A DNA stretch of 64,000 nucleotides from Cognataquiflexum gelatinilyticum (GCF_024813435.1 NZ_JANAEZ010000004.1:124001-188000), one strand, 5' to 3'; shown: positions 8,566 to 17,117, counted from the first letter of the stretch. Numbers and translations: made by a program. The notes: a model not told the origin generated them from the letters alone.

Positions 8566-9327
8566 TTAATTTCCAGAGGTCAAAAGAGGGGCGATCTGTT
8601 CGGCTGAGATGACTCCTGAAGGCAATTCGGTAATTTTCAGGTTTCTGAAATGAATCGGAGCGCCTTCAGATTCCAGACAGATGTATCCTTTCTTTTGACT
8701 TGATTGTCTGATGCCATTGACAAACTTACCATTTACGGAAAGTTTGATGACGCCATCTACACAAATGACAACATAAGTATTCCACTCCCCTCTTCCCAAG
8801 CATCGGTTTTCAATGGATTTACTTCGGGTTCCCCGAGGGTTATCAGGTACAGTAGTCACTCCGCCCACGCCAAACAATTCGCCATGAACGTAGGCGATTG
8901 GAGGCAAGACGCCATCTTTTTTATTTTGGTTTACCCAGTCCAATTCCAGCATCTGCACCTCGACACCATCGGGCAACCTCTGCTCTCCGGGGACAGCACT
9001 GCTCCAAACAAAAGTCCCTGAGTTTCCTCCAAGTTCCATGTGCTTCCATTCTATATGCATGATGAAGTTTTCATATTGCTTTTCGGACCGGATCACTCCG
9101 ATAGGCAATCCCCTACACACCAATTCCTGTCCATCAAAATACCAGGTGTCTTTTTCTGTATTGACATTGTACCATTTCAATGAAGTTTCTTTTGGTGACT
9201 GATCGGAAACGAGGGCTTCTAACTCCCTTGATTTCCCAAACTCAAAAAGATATTCCTGACAAAAACTTGGGAAATTTGTCAGTAGAAATAGAAAAAAGCC
9301 GATGGATAATGGTCTCAGGATTTTCAT
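8566..9327 (-). CDS. DUF1080 protein, 3-keto-disaccharide hydrolase-like
   Basis: A secreted concanavalin-like beta-sandwich protein of 253 residues. A signal peptide (MKILRPLSIGFFLFLLTNFP, SFC-Q) is followed by the DUF1080 signature: KWYNVNTEKDTWYFDGQELV, LPIGVIRSEKQYENFIMHIE, WKHMELGGNSGTFVWSS, GVEVQMLELDW, RPT-free GRGEWNTYVVICVDG, VNGKFVNGIRQSSQKKGYI and CLESEGAPIHFRNLKI. Characterised members cleave glycosides after the sugar has been oxidised at C3. It lies 62 bases behind a Tat-exported Gfo/Idh gene on the same strand, which could supply exactly that oxidised substrate; the two probably share a transcript. Specificity cannot be read from the sequence. Confidence 0.82.
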   Translation of the reverse strand: MKILRPLSIGFFLFLLTNFPSFCQEYLFEFGKSRELEALVSDQSPKETSLKWYNVNTEKDTWYFDGQELVCRGLPIGVIRSEKQYENFIMHIEWKHMELGGNSGTFVWSSAVPGEQRLPDGVEVQMLELDWVNQNKKDGVLPPIAYVHGELFGVGGVTTVPDNPRGTRSKSIENRCLGRGEWNTYVVICVDGVIKLSVNGKFVNGIRQSSQKKGYICLESEGAPIHFRNLKITELPSGVISAEQIAPLLTSGN

Positions 9328-9389
9328 TTGGAGTAAATTTTTTGGAAAGGGTTTTTAGAAAGGAAATCTATTGAGGATGGAAAGATTGA

Positions 9390-10703
9390 TCAAAAAAACT
9401 TGGTCTTTCCCGGGATGGCCACCTCAGGAACAGGCCATGTCAGATCCCAATCATATTCTTCCAATTTAGGTCCTAAGGATTGAGAGGAATTGAGCGCTTC
9501 TTGCCATCCGATGGTTTGCCCGCTGTAGCCGACCATTCTCCCCAAAACCGCCAACATTGTACTGTTTGCCATCAGGTCACCTTCGTTGATAGACTTCCCT
9601 GACCTTATTGCCGCAAACAATTCCTCATGTTGGGTTTCATAGGGATTGTTTTTTTCACCTTCATAGCTCCAAGAATTTTGACCTTCTATTCGATGGATTT
9701 GCCTTCCGATGTCTACGATGGCATTTCCATTTCTTCCCATGATTTCCGCTTTATTGATATTGGAAGCACCTTGTTGCTGCCTGCTGAAATGGATTCCTTT
9801 TGCTCCGTTTTCATATTCATATTCTATGGCAAAATGGTCATAGATATTCCCGTATTTTTCTTCGGTTCTGGATTGTCTGCCACCTGACCCAGTGGCTTTG
9901 ACTGGAAGTTTGTCTCCAAAAGCCCATGACATCATGTCAAGGCTGTGGACCATCATCTCTACGATATAATCACCCGAAAGCCAATCATAGTAATACCAGT
10001 TTCTCAATTGGTATTCCATTTCTTTCCACTCAGGTTTCCTGTCTTTATACCACAATCCTCCACCATTTCTTACCGTAAGCACGGAAGCTACTTCACCGAT
10101 GTCACCATTATTGATTCTTTCAAAAAGAGCCCTTTTGGGAAAATCATACCGGAAAGTGAATCCTGAAACCACGGAGAGATTTTTGGACTTGGCTAGTTTG
10201 GCAGTTTCCAAAACACTCCGAACACCGGGAGCATCCACAGCGACGGGCTTTTCGCAAAAAACATGTTTTCCGGCCTCAATAGCAGCTTTAAAATGACCCG
10301 GCCTGAATGCAGGAGGAGTAGTAAGGATAACCACATCCACGTCAGATTCTATGACTTTCTTGTAGGCATCAAATCCAACAAAACGGTTTTCTTTACCCAC
10401 TTTGACTTGATTGGGATTTGCTTCAAAAAGTGCCTGATAAGATTCATCCAGATAATCAGGAAAAATATCTCCCATAGAGGTCAGAACTGCGTCAGTATCT
10501 GCTTTCAGAGCCTGCAGTGCCGCTCCGGTTCCCCTACCTCCACAGCCTATCAAGCCCACTTTGAGGGAATTGTTTTTCATGGCAAAAGCAGGATTGACCT
10601 GAAATACAAAAGGGAGAGCGGCACTTCCAATCAAAGCAGTACCTGCGGATTTTAGGAATTCCCTCCTGTCTTTTTTTTCGTCCGAATAAATTTTATCTGA
10701 CAT
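9390..10703 (-). CDS. Tat-exported Gfo/Idh/MocA oxidoreductase
   Basis: NAD(P)-dependent sugar oxidoreductase fold, 437 residues. The N-terminus has a twin-arginine signal (DRREFLKSAGTALIGSAALP). The Rossmann motif VGLIGCGGRGTGAALQAL follows near residue 50, then DVVILTTPPAFRPGHF, and the family's EKP motif in HVFCEKPVAVDAPG near 150. The middle part contains RNGGGLWYKDRKPEW and a YDWLSGDYIVEMMVHSLDMM helix with the conserved active-site histidine. These periplasmic enzymes keep a tightly bound cofactor. It is the first gene of a probable pair with DUF1080 downstream, and it faces a second Gfo/Idh gene (11074) across a 370-base divergent spacer. C3 oxidation of glycosides is the likely role, inferred from context. 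Confidence 0.88.
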   Translation of the reverse strand: MSDKIYSDEKKDRREFLKSAGTALIGSAALPFVFQVNPAFAMKNNSLKVGLIGCGGRGTGAALQALKADTDAVLTSMGDIFPDYLDESYQALFEANPNQVKVGKENRFVGFDAYKKVIESDVDVVILTTPPAFRPGHFKAAIEAGKHVFCEKPVAVDAPGVRSVLETAKLAKSKNLSVVSGFTFRYDFPKRALFERINNGDIGEVASVLTVRNGGGLWYKDRKPEWKEMEYQLRNWYYYDWLSGDYIVEMMVHSLDMMSWAFGDKLPVKATGSGGRQSRTEEKYGNIYDHFAIEYEYENGAKGIHFSRQQQGASNINKAEIMGRNGNAIVDIGRQIHRIEGQNSWSYEGEKNNPYETQHEELFAAIRSGKSINEGDLMANSTMLAVLGRMVGYSGQTIGWQEALNSSQSLGPKLEEYDWDLTWPVPEVAIPGKTKFF

Positions 10704-11073
10704 ATAAATGCTGTTTTATTTTGGGTCTGTAAATGAAAATACATTTTAATCTTTTCAATCTATTAATTATCAGTAAAATACAATATCTATCCACTAATTC
10801 AAAAAAATCGGTTTTTTGGTGGAGCTCTCCAATTAAAATCCTTCAATAAACCATGACTCCTTGGAGTTTTGGACGGATGGCAGTTGGAAAAAAAATGACT
10901 GAAGGCTCATTAAAGCAGCCATTGAAATAAAAGTGAAAGTTGGGAATTACATGAATTAACCTGTCCCGTAAAAAATCTTTATCTGCGAAGTATTAATCAA
11001 TATATTGTAAATGATGGAGAAATGATTCCCGGGTCATTTCTTCAAAAATCACTTTAACCCACCACTACGTAAC
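10704..11073. other. Divergent intergenic spacer, 370 bases, no gene
   Basis: Separates two divergent Gfo/Idh genes. No open frame of coding character is seen on either strand. It is AT-rich, and near the right end holds an inverted repeat (11018-11041, listed separately). It should contain the promoters of both oxidoreductase operons, but no clean TAnnTTTG element with its upstream box is visible. Confidence 0.5.
11018..11041. promoter_or_regulatory. 24-base inverted repeat, possible operator
   Basis: AGAAATGA (11018-11025) and TCATTTCT (11034-11041) are exact inverted arms around TTCCCGGG, whose CCCGGG is itself a palindrome. It ends 32 bases before the ATG at 11074. It could be a repressor site or a leader hairpin of the Gfo/Idh-symporter-nagBA operon. 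Confidence 0.35.
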
Positions 11074-12426
11074 ATGACAACTTCCAAAGATTCCAGGAGA
11101 GATTTTCTCAAAAAATCCATCGCAGGTACTGCGGTATTTTCAATTGGAGGAGTACTTCCAGCTTTCAGTCCAAAAAGCTACGGAAAAATCCTTGGAGCCA
11201 ATGAAAGAATCAAGGTTTCAGTGATGGGAGTGAACAGCCGCGGAAATGCCTTGGCACAGAATTTTGCAAACCAACCAAATGCAGAGGTTATCCATATCTG
11301 CGACGTGGATCAATTGGCCGCAGATAAATGCATGAATGCAGTAGCCAAAATCCAGAACTCCAATCCCAAAGCTACTCCTGATTTTAGAAAAAGCCTGGAA
11401 GACAAGGATGTAGACGTGTTGGTGATTGCAGCTCCAGACCATTGGCACGCGCCCGCAGCCATTCTCGCATGCAAAGCAGGAAAGGATGTTTACCTGGAAA
11501 AGCCTTCCAGCCATAATCCCAACGAAGGGGAAATATTGCTCCAAGCTGCTGCCAGGTACAAAAGGCTGATCCAAATGGGTAACCAAAGAAGGTCATGGCC
11601 CAACGTGGCTGCAGCCATCAAAGAAGTCCATGATGGTACTATCGGAAGACCATATTATGCCAAAACCTGGTATACCAACAACCGCGGGCCTATTGGAATC
11701 GGTAAAAAAACGGTAGTCCCAGCCCACTTGGATTATGACTTATGGCAAGGTCCGGCCCCAAGAGAAGAATTTAGAGACAATATCATCCATTACAATTGGC
11801 ATTGGTTCTGGAATTGGGGAACCGGCGAAGCATTGAACAATGGCACCCATATGGTCGATTTGGCGAGATGGGGATTGGGTGTGGAATTTCCGACAAAAGT
11901 TACCTCCGCGGGAGGAAGGTACCGCTATCAGGACGATTGGGAAACCCCAGATACCCAAATGATCAATCTGGAATTTGAAAATAAAAGTATGATAAGTTGG
12001 GAAGGAAGAAGCTGCAACGGTATCAACAATGAAGGATCGAGTGTAGGCGTGATTTTCTACGGGGAAGAGGGTTCTGTTAATATTGGAGGTGGCAATGCTT
12101 ACTCCATTTATGACTTAAAAAACAAACTCGTAAAGGAAGTGAAATACGACCGGCCTGTGGATGCGAGAAATCTTTCCGACCCAACCCAAGAACTCGACGC
12201 CATCCATATCCAAAACATGTTTGACGGAATCAAAAAAGGAACTCCACTAGCTGCAGAAATTATCGGGGGACAGACGAGTACACTCTTGGTCCAATTGGGG
12301 AATATTGCACAAAGATGCGGTGAAACACTGAACGTGGATCCTAAAAACGGCCACATTATCGGTAGCAAAGAAGCGATGAAATATTGGGGAAGGGATTATC
12401 AACCTGGGTGGGAACCAAAAGTGTAA
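11074..12426 (+). CDS. Tat-exported Gfo/Idh/MocA oxidoreductase, first gene of a sugar operon
   Basis: A 450-residue oxidoreductase with a twin-arginine signal (SRRDFLKKSIAGTAVFSIGG). Rossmann part: VSVMGVNSRGNALAQNF, IHICDVD, DVLVIAAPDHWHAPAAILA; the family motif EKPSSHNPNEGE follows near 150. The Gln-Met-Gly strand LIQMGNQRRSWPN, TWYTNNRGPIGIG and HYNWHWFWNWGTGEALNNGT with HMVDLARWGLG match the large subgroup common in Planctomycetota and Bacteroidota that also includes glycosidase-like and 3-keto-forming enzymes. It is followed at 31 and 17 bases by a sodium:solute symporter and a NagB-NagA fusion, so it likely modifies an extracytoplasmic amino sugar or glycoside before uptake. That role is inferred. 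Confidence 0.88.
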   Translation: MTTSKDSRRDFLKKSIAGTAVFSIGGVLPAFSPKSYGKILGANERIKVSVMGVNSRGNALAQNFANQPNAEVIHICDVDQLAADKCMNAVAKIQNSNPKATPDFRKSLEDKDVDVLVIAAPDHWHAPAAILACKAGKDVYLEKPSSHNPNEGEILLQAAARYKRLIQMGNQRRSWPNVAAAIKEVHDGTIGRPYYAKTWYTNNRGPIGIGKKTVVPAHLDYDLWQGPAPREEFRDNIIHYNWHWFWNWGTGEALNNGTHMVDLARWGLGVEFPTKVTSAGGRYRYQDDWETPDTQMINLEFENKSMISWEGRSCNGINNEGSSVGVIFYGEEGSVNIGGGNAYSIYDLKNKLVKEVKYDRPVDARNLSDPTQELDAIHIQNMFDGIKKGTPLAAEIIGGQTSTLLVQLGNIAQRCGETLNVDPKNGHIIGSKEAMKYWGRDYQPGWEPKV

Positions 12427-12457
12427 ACCCAATTCCCTACTCCTCCTCCAACCGACC

Positions 12458-13924
12458 ATGAAGCTTACTTCTCTTGACCTGATTGTAATCACCCTGTTTT
12501 TTCTCCTGATGTTGGTGATCGGGGTTTACTCCTATTTCCGAAATAAAAACGCTGACGATTATTTTGTCGCAGGAGGAAATTTACCTTGGTGGCTTTCAGG
12601 AATTTCCCACCACGTCTCGGGATATAGTGGGGCGGTTTTCGTTGCCTATGCCGCCATTGCGTATACCCATGGATTTACAATATATGTTTGGTGGGCATTT
12701 ACGATTGGCTTGACAATTTTGGCCAGTGCCAAAATATTTCCCGTGCGGTGGGTAAGGCTCCGCAAAAAATTCCATATCCAATCCCCCCTTGAATTCCTTG
12801 CCCGACGCTACAATATCCTCACCCAACAGATCATGGCTTGGAGCGGCGTAATATTAAAACTATTCGATATCGGAGCCAAATGGGCCTCTATTGCCATTTT
12901 GCTCAATGTTTTTACCGGCATCAGTCTTCCGATCGGTATTTTGATATCAGGAGGAATTTCTCTTTTGTACATCACCTTTGGAGGATTGTGGGCGGTAGTG
13001 ATGACTGACTTTGCGCAATTTATCATTCAACTTTTGGGAGGACTAGTTATGTTCTTCGCAGTGCTTTACAATCTAGATGGACCGGAAAGCATTTTAACGA
13101 TGTGGGAAAAATTGCCTTCTGAAAACAGCCAACCGTTTAATGACCCTTATGGTGTAGGTTTTGCCCTTGCATTTTTGTTCATTAATTTTTTGTCATACAA
13201 TGGTGGTCAATGGAATCTTGCAACCCGGTATATTTCTTCCCCTTCAGAATCACAGGCTACCAAAGCAGCGAGGCTATCAGGTTGGTTATATTTGATTTGG
13301 CCCTTAATCTTGTTTTTTCCGATGTGGGCGGCACCTATTTTACTTCCTGATTTGGCAGATCCTAGCCAATCTTATGGTCAACTGACCCTTTTGCTTTTAC
13401 CCTCGGGTTTGGTTGGATTGGTGATTGCGTCTCTTTTTGCCAATACGATGTCCATGACTTCCTCGGATATCAATACCATTTCTGCCGTGATCACGAGAGA
13501 TATTCTGCCAAACATTTCCAAAAAATTCAGCTTAGATAAAATTTCATTGCTCACGGCGAGGGTTACGACTTTCATATTTACCCTGCTGACTATCATTGTC
13601 GCCCTTCAATATGAATATTTTGGTGGAATTCTCGGCTTGATCATTACCTGGTTTGGGGCTTTGGTAGGCCCGATTGCCGTCCCGATGCTCTTTGGGGTTA
13701 TACCGGCTTTCAAATCTTGCGGTCCAGTCGCAGCCATCAGTTCCATTTTTGCAGGCCTTCTTACCTTCATCATCACCAAGAATATTGAAATCAGCAGCTT
13801 GGCCTTGCAAGTAAGCCTTCCCCTGATAGTCTCCACCTTGGTATATATATTCATTGGACTAGCCCAAATCCGAACTGTTCCCGACAAAGTAAAAGCAATG
13901 CTTCAGGACATCAGTAAAGAATAA
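12458..13924 (+). CDS. Sodium:solute symporter (SSS family)
   Basis: A 488-residue inner-membrane transporter of the SSS family with about 13 hydrophobic segments from residue 5 (LDLIVITLFFLLMLVIGVYS) to the end. Family marks include NADDYFVAGGNLPWWLSGIS near residue 30, HHVSGYSGAVFVAYAAIAYT, the loop VRWVRLRKKFHIQSPLEFLA and the sodium-site region SLFANTMSMTSSDINTISAV. Such proteins import sugars, sialic acid or other small solutes with Na+. It lies between an exported oxidoreductase and a fused amino-sugar enzyme, with spacings that indicate one transcript, so an N-acetylglucosamine-like or oxidised amino-sugar substrate is the best guess. Confidence 0.9.
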   Translation: MKLTSLDLIVITLFFLLMLVIGVYSYFRNKNADDYFVAGGNLPWWLSGISHHVSGYSGAVFVAYAAIAYTHGFTIYVWWAFTIGLTILASAKIFPVRWVRLRKKFHIQSPLEFLARRYNILTQQIMAWSGVILKLFDIGAKWASIAILLNVFTGISLPIGILISGGISLLYITFGGLWAVVMTDFAQFIIQLLGGLVMFFAVLYNLDGPESILTMWEKLPSENSQPFNDPYGVGFALAFLFINFLSYNGGQWNLATRYISSPSESQATKAARLSGWLYLIWPLILFFPMWAAPILLPDLADPSQSYGQLTLLLLPSGLVGLVIASLFANTMSMTSSDINTISAVITRDILPNISKKFSLDKISLLTARVTTFIFTLLTIIVALQYEYFGGILGLIITWFGALVGPIAVPMLFGVIPAFKSCGPVAAISSIFAGLLTFIITKNIEISSLALQVSLPLIVSTLVYIFIGLAQIRTVPDKVKAMLQDISKE

Positions 13925-13941
13925 AAAACCCATCAGAAATC

Positions 13942-15828
13942 ATGGAAATCAATGTATTCGATTCAAGAAAAGAAATGGGCGAGGCTGCTTCAAAAGCAGT
14001 AGAAGAAAGGATATTGTATGTTTTGGAAGAAAAAGAAAACGTGAGAATTGTTTTTGCAGCAGCTCCTTCACAAAATGAATTTTTAGCAGCTTTAAGTACT
14101 TCTTCAAAAATACCTTGGGAAAAAGTAACCGCCTTTCATATGGATGAATATGTGGGTTTAAGCAAGGATTCACCTGCTCTTTTTTCCAATTTTCTTAAAG
14201 AAAAACTGTTTGACAAGTTCCCTTTCGGGAAAATAAATCTCATCGATGGCAACAAAAATCCGGAGGAAGAATGTGACCGCTATGCTTCTTTGCTCCATCA
14301 GGCTCCTATTGACTTGGTCTGCATGGGAATCGGTGAAAACGGGCACATTGCCTTCAATGATCCTCCTGTGGCAGATTTCAATGATTCCAAAACAGTGAAA
14401 ATGGTAGCGCTAGACCCGGTTTGCAGGCAGCAACAGGTCAATGATGGTTGCTTTTCAACTTTGGAAGAGGTACCAAGTCATGCTTTGACACTGACAATTA
14501 CCGCACTGCTTGACACGGCTTATATCTGCTGTGTAGTTCCCGGAAAAAACAAAAGACAAGCTGTCACCGACACCATCTCAGGTCCGATCGAAACCCAATG
14601 CCCGGCATCGATTTTGAGAATCCACGCAAATTGCCATCTCTTTACGGATATCCACGCTTATCCTGAAAAATTGGAACCGAATGAAAAAGATGAAACTATC
14701 GAGGTTGATTGCCTGACCGGAAAGCTGGCTGTTTTCAATTCAAGTGGGAATTTTATAACCACAAGCGTCAAACCATCCAAAAATCAATTGAATGACCATT
14801 TTTTTATTGGGCCCGGTTTGGTGGATTTACAGGTAAACGGCGTAAATGGGATTGATTTCAATGATCCAAAACTCTCTGTGTCGGATATCGAAAGTGCCAC
14901 ACACTTTTTGTTGAGCAAAGGAGTCACCACCTTTTTTCCAACCCTGATTACCAACGAAGATCAAGTCATCATCTCCATTTTATCCACCTTCAAAAAAGCC
15001 TGTGATAATAATCCCTTGATTGCTGCATGCATCGGAGGGATTCACTTGGAAGGTCCTTTTATTTCTTCGGAAGAGGGGGCGAAAGGAGCCCATAATTCTA
15101 AATATATCCAAAAACCAAATTGGGATTTAGTAAGCAAATTTCAGGATGCATCCGGTGGAAGAATCAAGCTCATCACAATGGCGCCTGAGTTGGAAAATGC
15201 TTTTTCATTCATCAAAAAATGTTGCGACAATGGAATAAAAATAGCCATTGGACATAGCAATGCCACCTTGGAGGATTTGGAAAAAGGAGTAGAAGCAGGC
15301 GCAATCCTTTCAACCCATCTTGGAAATGCCGTTCCGCTGGTGCTTCCGCGTCATCCCAATATCCTTTGGGATCAACTCGCCTTGGATCAACTTCATGCAA
15401 GTTTGATCGCAGACGGATTTCATGTGCCGGATTCATTTTTGAAAGTGGTTTTAAAGGTTAAAGGAGAAAAAGTTTTTTTGGTGAGTGATGCAACAAAGTT
15501 TTGCGGAATGCCTCCCGGAGAATACAACACCCATATTGGAGATAAAGTAATCCTATCACCAAATGGAAAATTATCCTTGAAAAACGGCAATGGATTATTG
15601 GCAGGAGCAAGCAAAACACTCCTTGAAGGCATGGAATACCTGATCGAAAAAAAGTTAGTTGATCTTTCTATGGCTTGGAAAATGGCCTCGGTCATACCGG
15701 CGGCTTATTTAGAAATCGGTATTCAAAAACCAAATACCAAGACCGACCTCGTATTTTTCAAACTCCGAGACGGCGGAAAAATTAAAATCCATAAAGTCGT
15801 TAAGAACGGAGAGGTTTTCAATTTCTGA
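13942..15828 (+). CDS. NagB-NagA fusion: glucosamine-6-P deaminase-like plus GlcNAc-6-P deacetylase
   Basis: One 628-residue frame joins two enzymes that act in series. Residues 1 to about 250 are NagB-like: AFHMDEYVGLSKDSPALFSN (about 64) and CMGIGENGHIAFNDPPVADF (about 130). Residues about 258-628 are a NagA amidohydrolase: GPGLVDLQVNGVNGIDFND, the glutamate ligand in GGIHLEGPFISSEEGAKGAH (about 367), histidines in IAIGHSNAT (about 435) and STHLGNAVPL (about 457), and the catalytic aspartate in FLVSDATKFCGMPPGEYN (about 514). NagA removes acetate from GlcNAc-6-P; NagB turns GlcN-6-P into Fru-6-P. In the NagB half the usual N-D-G-H and FNEP are E-N-G-H and FNDP, so its exact reaction may differ. 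No sign of a frameshift or join error. It ends the operon that starts at 11074. Confidence 0.85.
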   Translation: MEINVFDSRKEMGEAASKAVEERILYVLEEKENVRIVFAAAPSQNEFLAALSTSSKIPWEKVTAFHMDEYVGLSKDSPALFSNFLKEKLFDKFPFGKINLIDGNKNPEEECDRYASLLHQAPIDLVCMGIGENGHIAFNDPPVADFNDSKTVKMVALDPVCRQQQVNDGCFSTLEEVPSHALTLTITALLDTAYICCVVPGKNKRQAVTDTISGPIETQCPASILRIHANCHLFTDIHAYPEKLEPNEKDETIEVDCLTGKLAVFNSSGNFITTSVKPSKNQLNDHFFIGPGLVDLQVNGVNGIDFNDPKLSVSDIESATHFLLSKGVTTFFPTLITNEDQVIISILSTFKKACDNNPLIAACIGGIHLEGPFISSEEGAKGAHNSKYIQKPNWDLVSKFQDASGGRIKLITMAPELENAFSFIKKCCDNGIKIAIGHSNATLEDLEKGVEAGAILSTHLGNAVPLVLPRHPNILWDQLALDQLHASLIADGFHVPDSFLKVVLKVKGEKVFLVSDATKFCGMPPGEYNTHIGDKVILSPNGKLSLKNGNGLLAGASKTLLEGMEYLIEKKLVDLSMAWKMASVIPAAYLEIGIQKPNTKTDLVFFKLRDGGKIKIHKVVKNGEVFNF

Positions 15829-15861
15829 TGTAAATAGACCTTTTGCGACATAAAAATTATG

Positions 15862-15885
15862 TTCGCGAAATATATTTGTCGCGAA
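15862..15885. repeat. Paired TCGCGA palindromes after nagBA
   Basis: TTCGCGA (15862-15868) and TCGCGAA (15879-15885) form inverted arms around an AT-only ten-base centre; each arm contains the self-palindrome TCGCGA. A related GCGACA stands at 15845. The GC-rich hexamers stand out in an AT-rich spacer 35 bases after the nagBA stop. Function unknown: protein site or overlapping hairpins. Confidence 0.35.
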
Positions 15886-15992
15886 TAAAAAAATAATGTT
15901 GCATATGGAGTCCGAATTGCTCGGCGTTCATGAGGGAAGTTTTGCTCGTTTCAGAGTTTCTCCGGCTGAATTCCATATTTGGAAAGAAAACT

Positions 15993-16024
15993 GGTCAAGG
16001 TAAAGACCAAATTTTACCTTGACC
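15993..16024. terminator. Terminator between nagBA and a convergent Gfo/Idh gene
   Basis: GGTCAAGGTAAA (15993-16004) and TTTACCTTGACC (16013-16024) pair exactly around an 8-base loop. On the plus strand TTTCTTTATTTTTT follows; on the minus strand a T-rich run (AGTTTTCTTTCC) follows, so it can serve both genes. Confidence 0.8.
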
Positions 16025-16029
16025 TTTCT

Positions 16030-17046
16030 TTATTTTTTATCCAATAGTTCTCTCACTGAAACAGATTTACCTCCAAGCTTTTTACTGATATCCGCTGCTT
16101 CCATAAAAGCCAAAATTTCAAGCGTTTCTTCAGGCTGCACCGGCACAATGCCCGTCTCAAAATATTTTACAATATCCAAAAGCAAAGGTTCATATCCGGC
16201 ATAAGGGCCTAAAACCACATTTCCGTTTTGGGTAAAAACCGTACCTCCATAATCATGTTTGCCTGTTCGGGTTCCTCTAAAAGTCCCGACTCTTCCATCT
16301 TTCCATATCCCGGTGACCACATCTGTATCATTAGTAGACACCCTTACGACAGACTCACATCCTGTGCCCATTACGGTAAATAAGGTTTCCACTCCATGTA
16401 TTCCATACCAGAATAAATCCGGATGCGAAGGTTCCAATTCGGCAGGGCTAAATGTACTCGCACCTATAACGGTGCTTTTGTCAATTTTTTCAATTCCTGT
16501 AATGTATCTTAGGGAAGAAGCGGAAAAAACCGGGATTTTGTATCGTTTGGAAGCTTCAAAAATAGCTTTGGCATCTTTCAAGGATGCCGTCATCGGTTTG
16601 TCAATAAACATGCGCTTCCCGGCCTTAAATACTTCCATAGCCTGCTCCAAATGAAGTTTTCCATCATTGGTTTCCAACAACACCACATCTACTTTTTGAA
16701 GCAAGTCCGCGATAGAACTTACGATTTCAACTCCCATTTTTTGGATTTCTTCAGTATAACCGGGAATTCTATCCATGCTCGACTTTATATCCTTACTTCC
16801 AAATGGATAAGCGGCGACAACATGGTAGCCAAGATAAATTTGGTCATCTTTATGTCCATTCAATACCTTGGTAAAGGCGATACTGTGCGACGTATCCAAT
16901 CCAATTATCCCGACTTTTTTTCCCTGGGAGTTGATTACTTGATCTGAAGAAAAACCGAATGAATTTCCATAAACTCCAAGACCGATACCGGCTATTGTGG
17001 AAGTTTTTAAAAATAATCTTCTGGAATGAGGCCTACTTCTTTTCAT
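16030..17046 (-). CDS. Exported Gfo/Idh/MocA-type oxidoreductase
   Basis: A 338-residue protein with a twin-arginine-like signal (HSRRLFLKTSTIAGIGLGVYG). The dinucleotide-binding region is VGIIGLDTSHSIAFTKVLNG, which lacks the usual GxGxxG glycines, so cofactor binding may be altered. DVVLLETNDGKLHLEQAMEV and the family motif IDKPMTASLKDAKAIFEAS are clear. Later strands include YGIHGVETLFTVMGTGCESV and GIWKDGRVGTFRGTRTG. It is shorter than the two other Gfo/Idh proteins here and belongs to a different subgroup. It is convergent with nagBA and ends 5 bases from their shared terminator. The substrate is unknown. Confidence 0.8.
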   Translation of the reverse strand: MKRSRPHSRRLFLKTSTIAGIGLGVYGNSFGFSSDQVINSQGKKVGIIGLDTSHSIAFTKVLNGHKDDQIYLGYHVVAAYPFGSKDIKSSMDRIPGYTEEIQKMGVEIVSSIADLLQKVDVVLLETNDGKLHLEQAMEVFKAGKRMFIDKPMTASLKDAKAIFEASKRYKIPVFSASSLRYITGIEKIDKSTVIGASTFSPAELEPSHPDLFWYGIHGVETLFTVMGTGCESVVRVSTNDTDVVTGIWKDGRVGTFRGTRTGKHDYGGTVFTQNGNVVLGPYAGYEPLLLDIVKYFETGIVPVQPEETLEILAFMEAADISKKLGGKSVSVRELLDKK

Positions 17047-17117
17047 ATTGATCCTTATTTTGACAAAGTAAATTTTGGATGAATTTATTAAATTTATATT
17101 CTAAACCCATTACCACT

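Noticed and set aside
15906..16007. 33-residue frame after nagBA (MESELLGVHEGS start)
   Set aside because: It ends inside the terminator stem, has no family match and no start support; likely chance.
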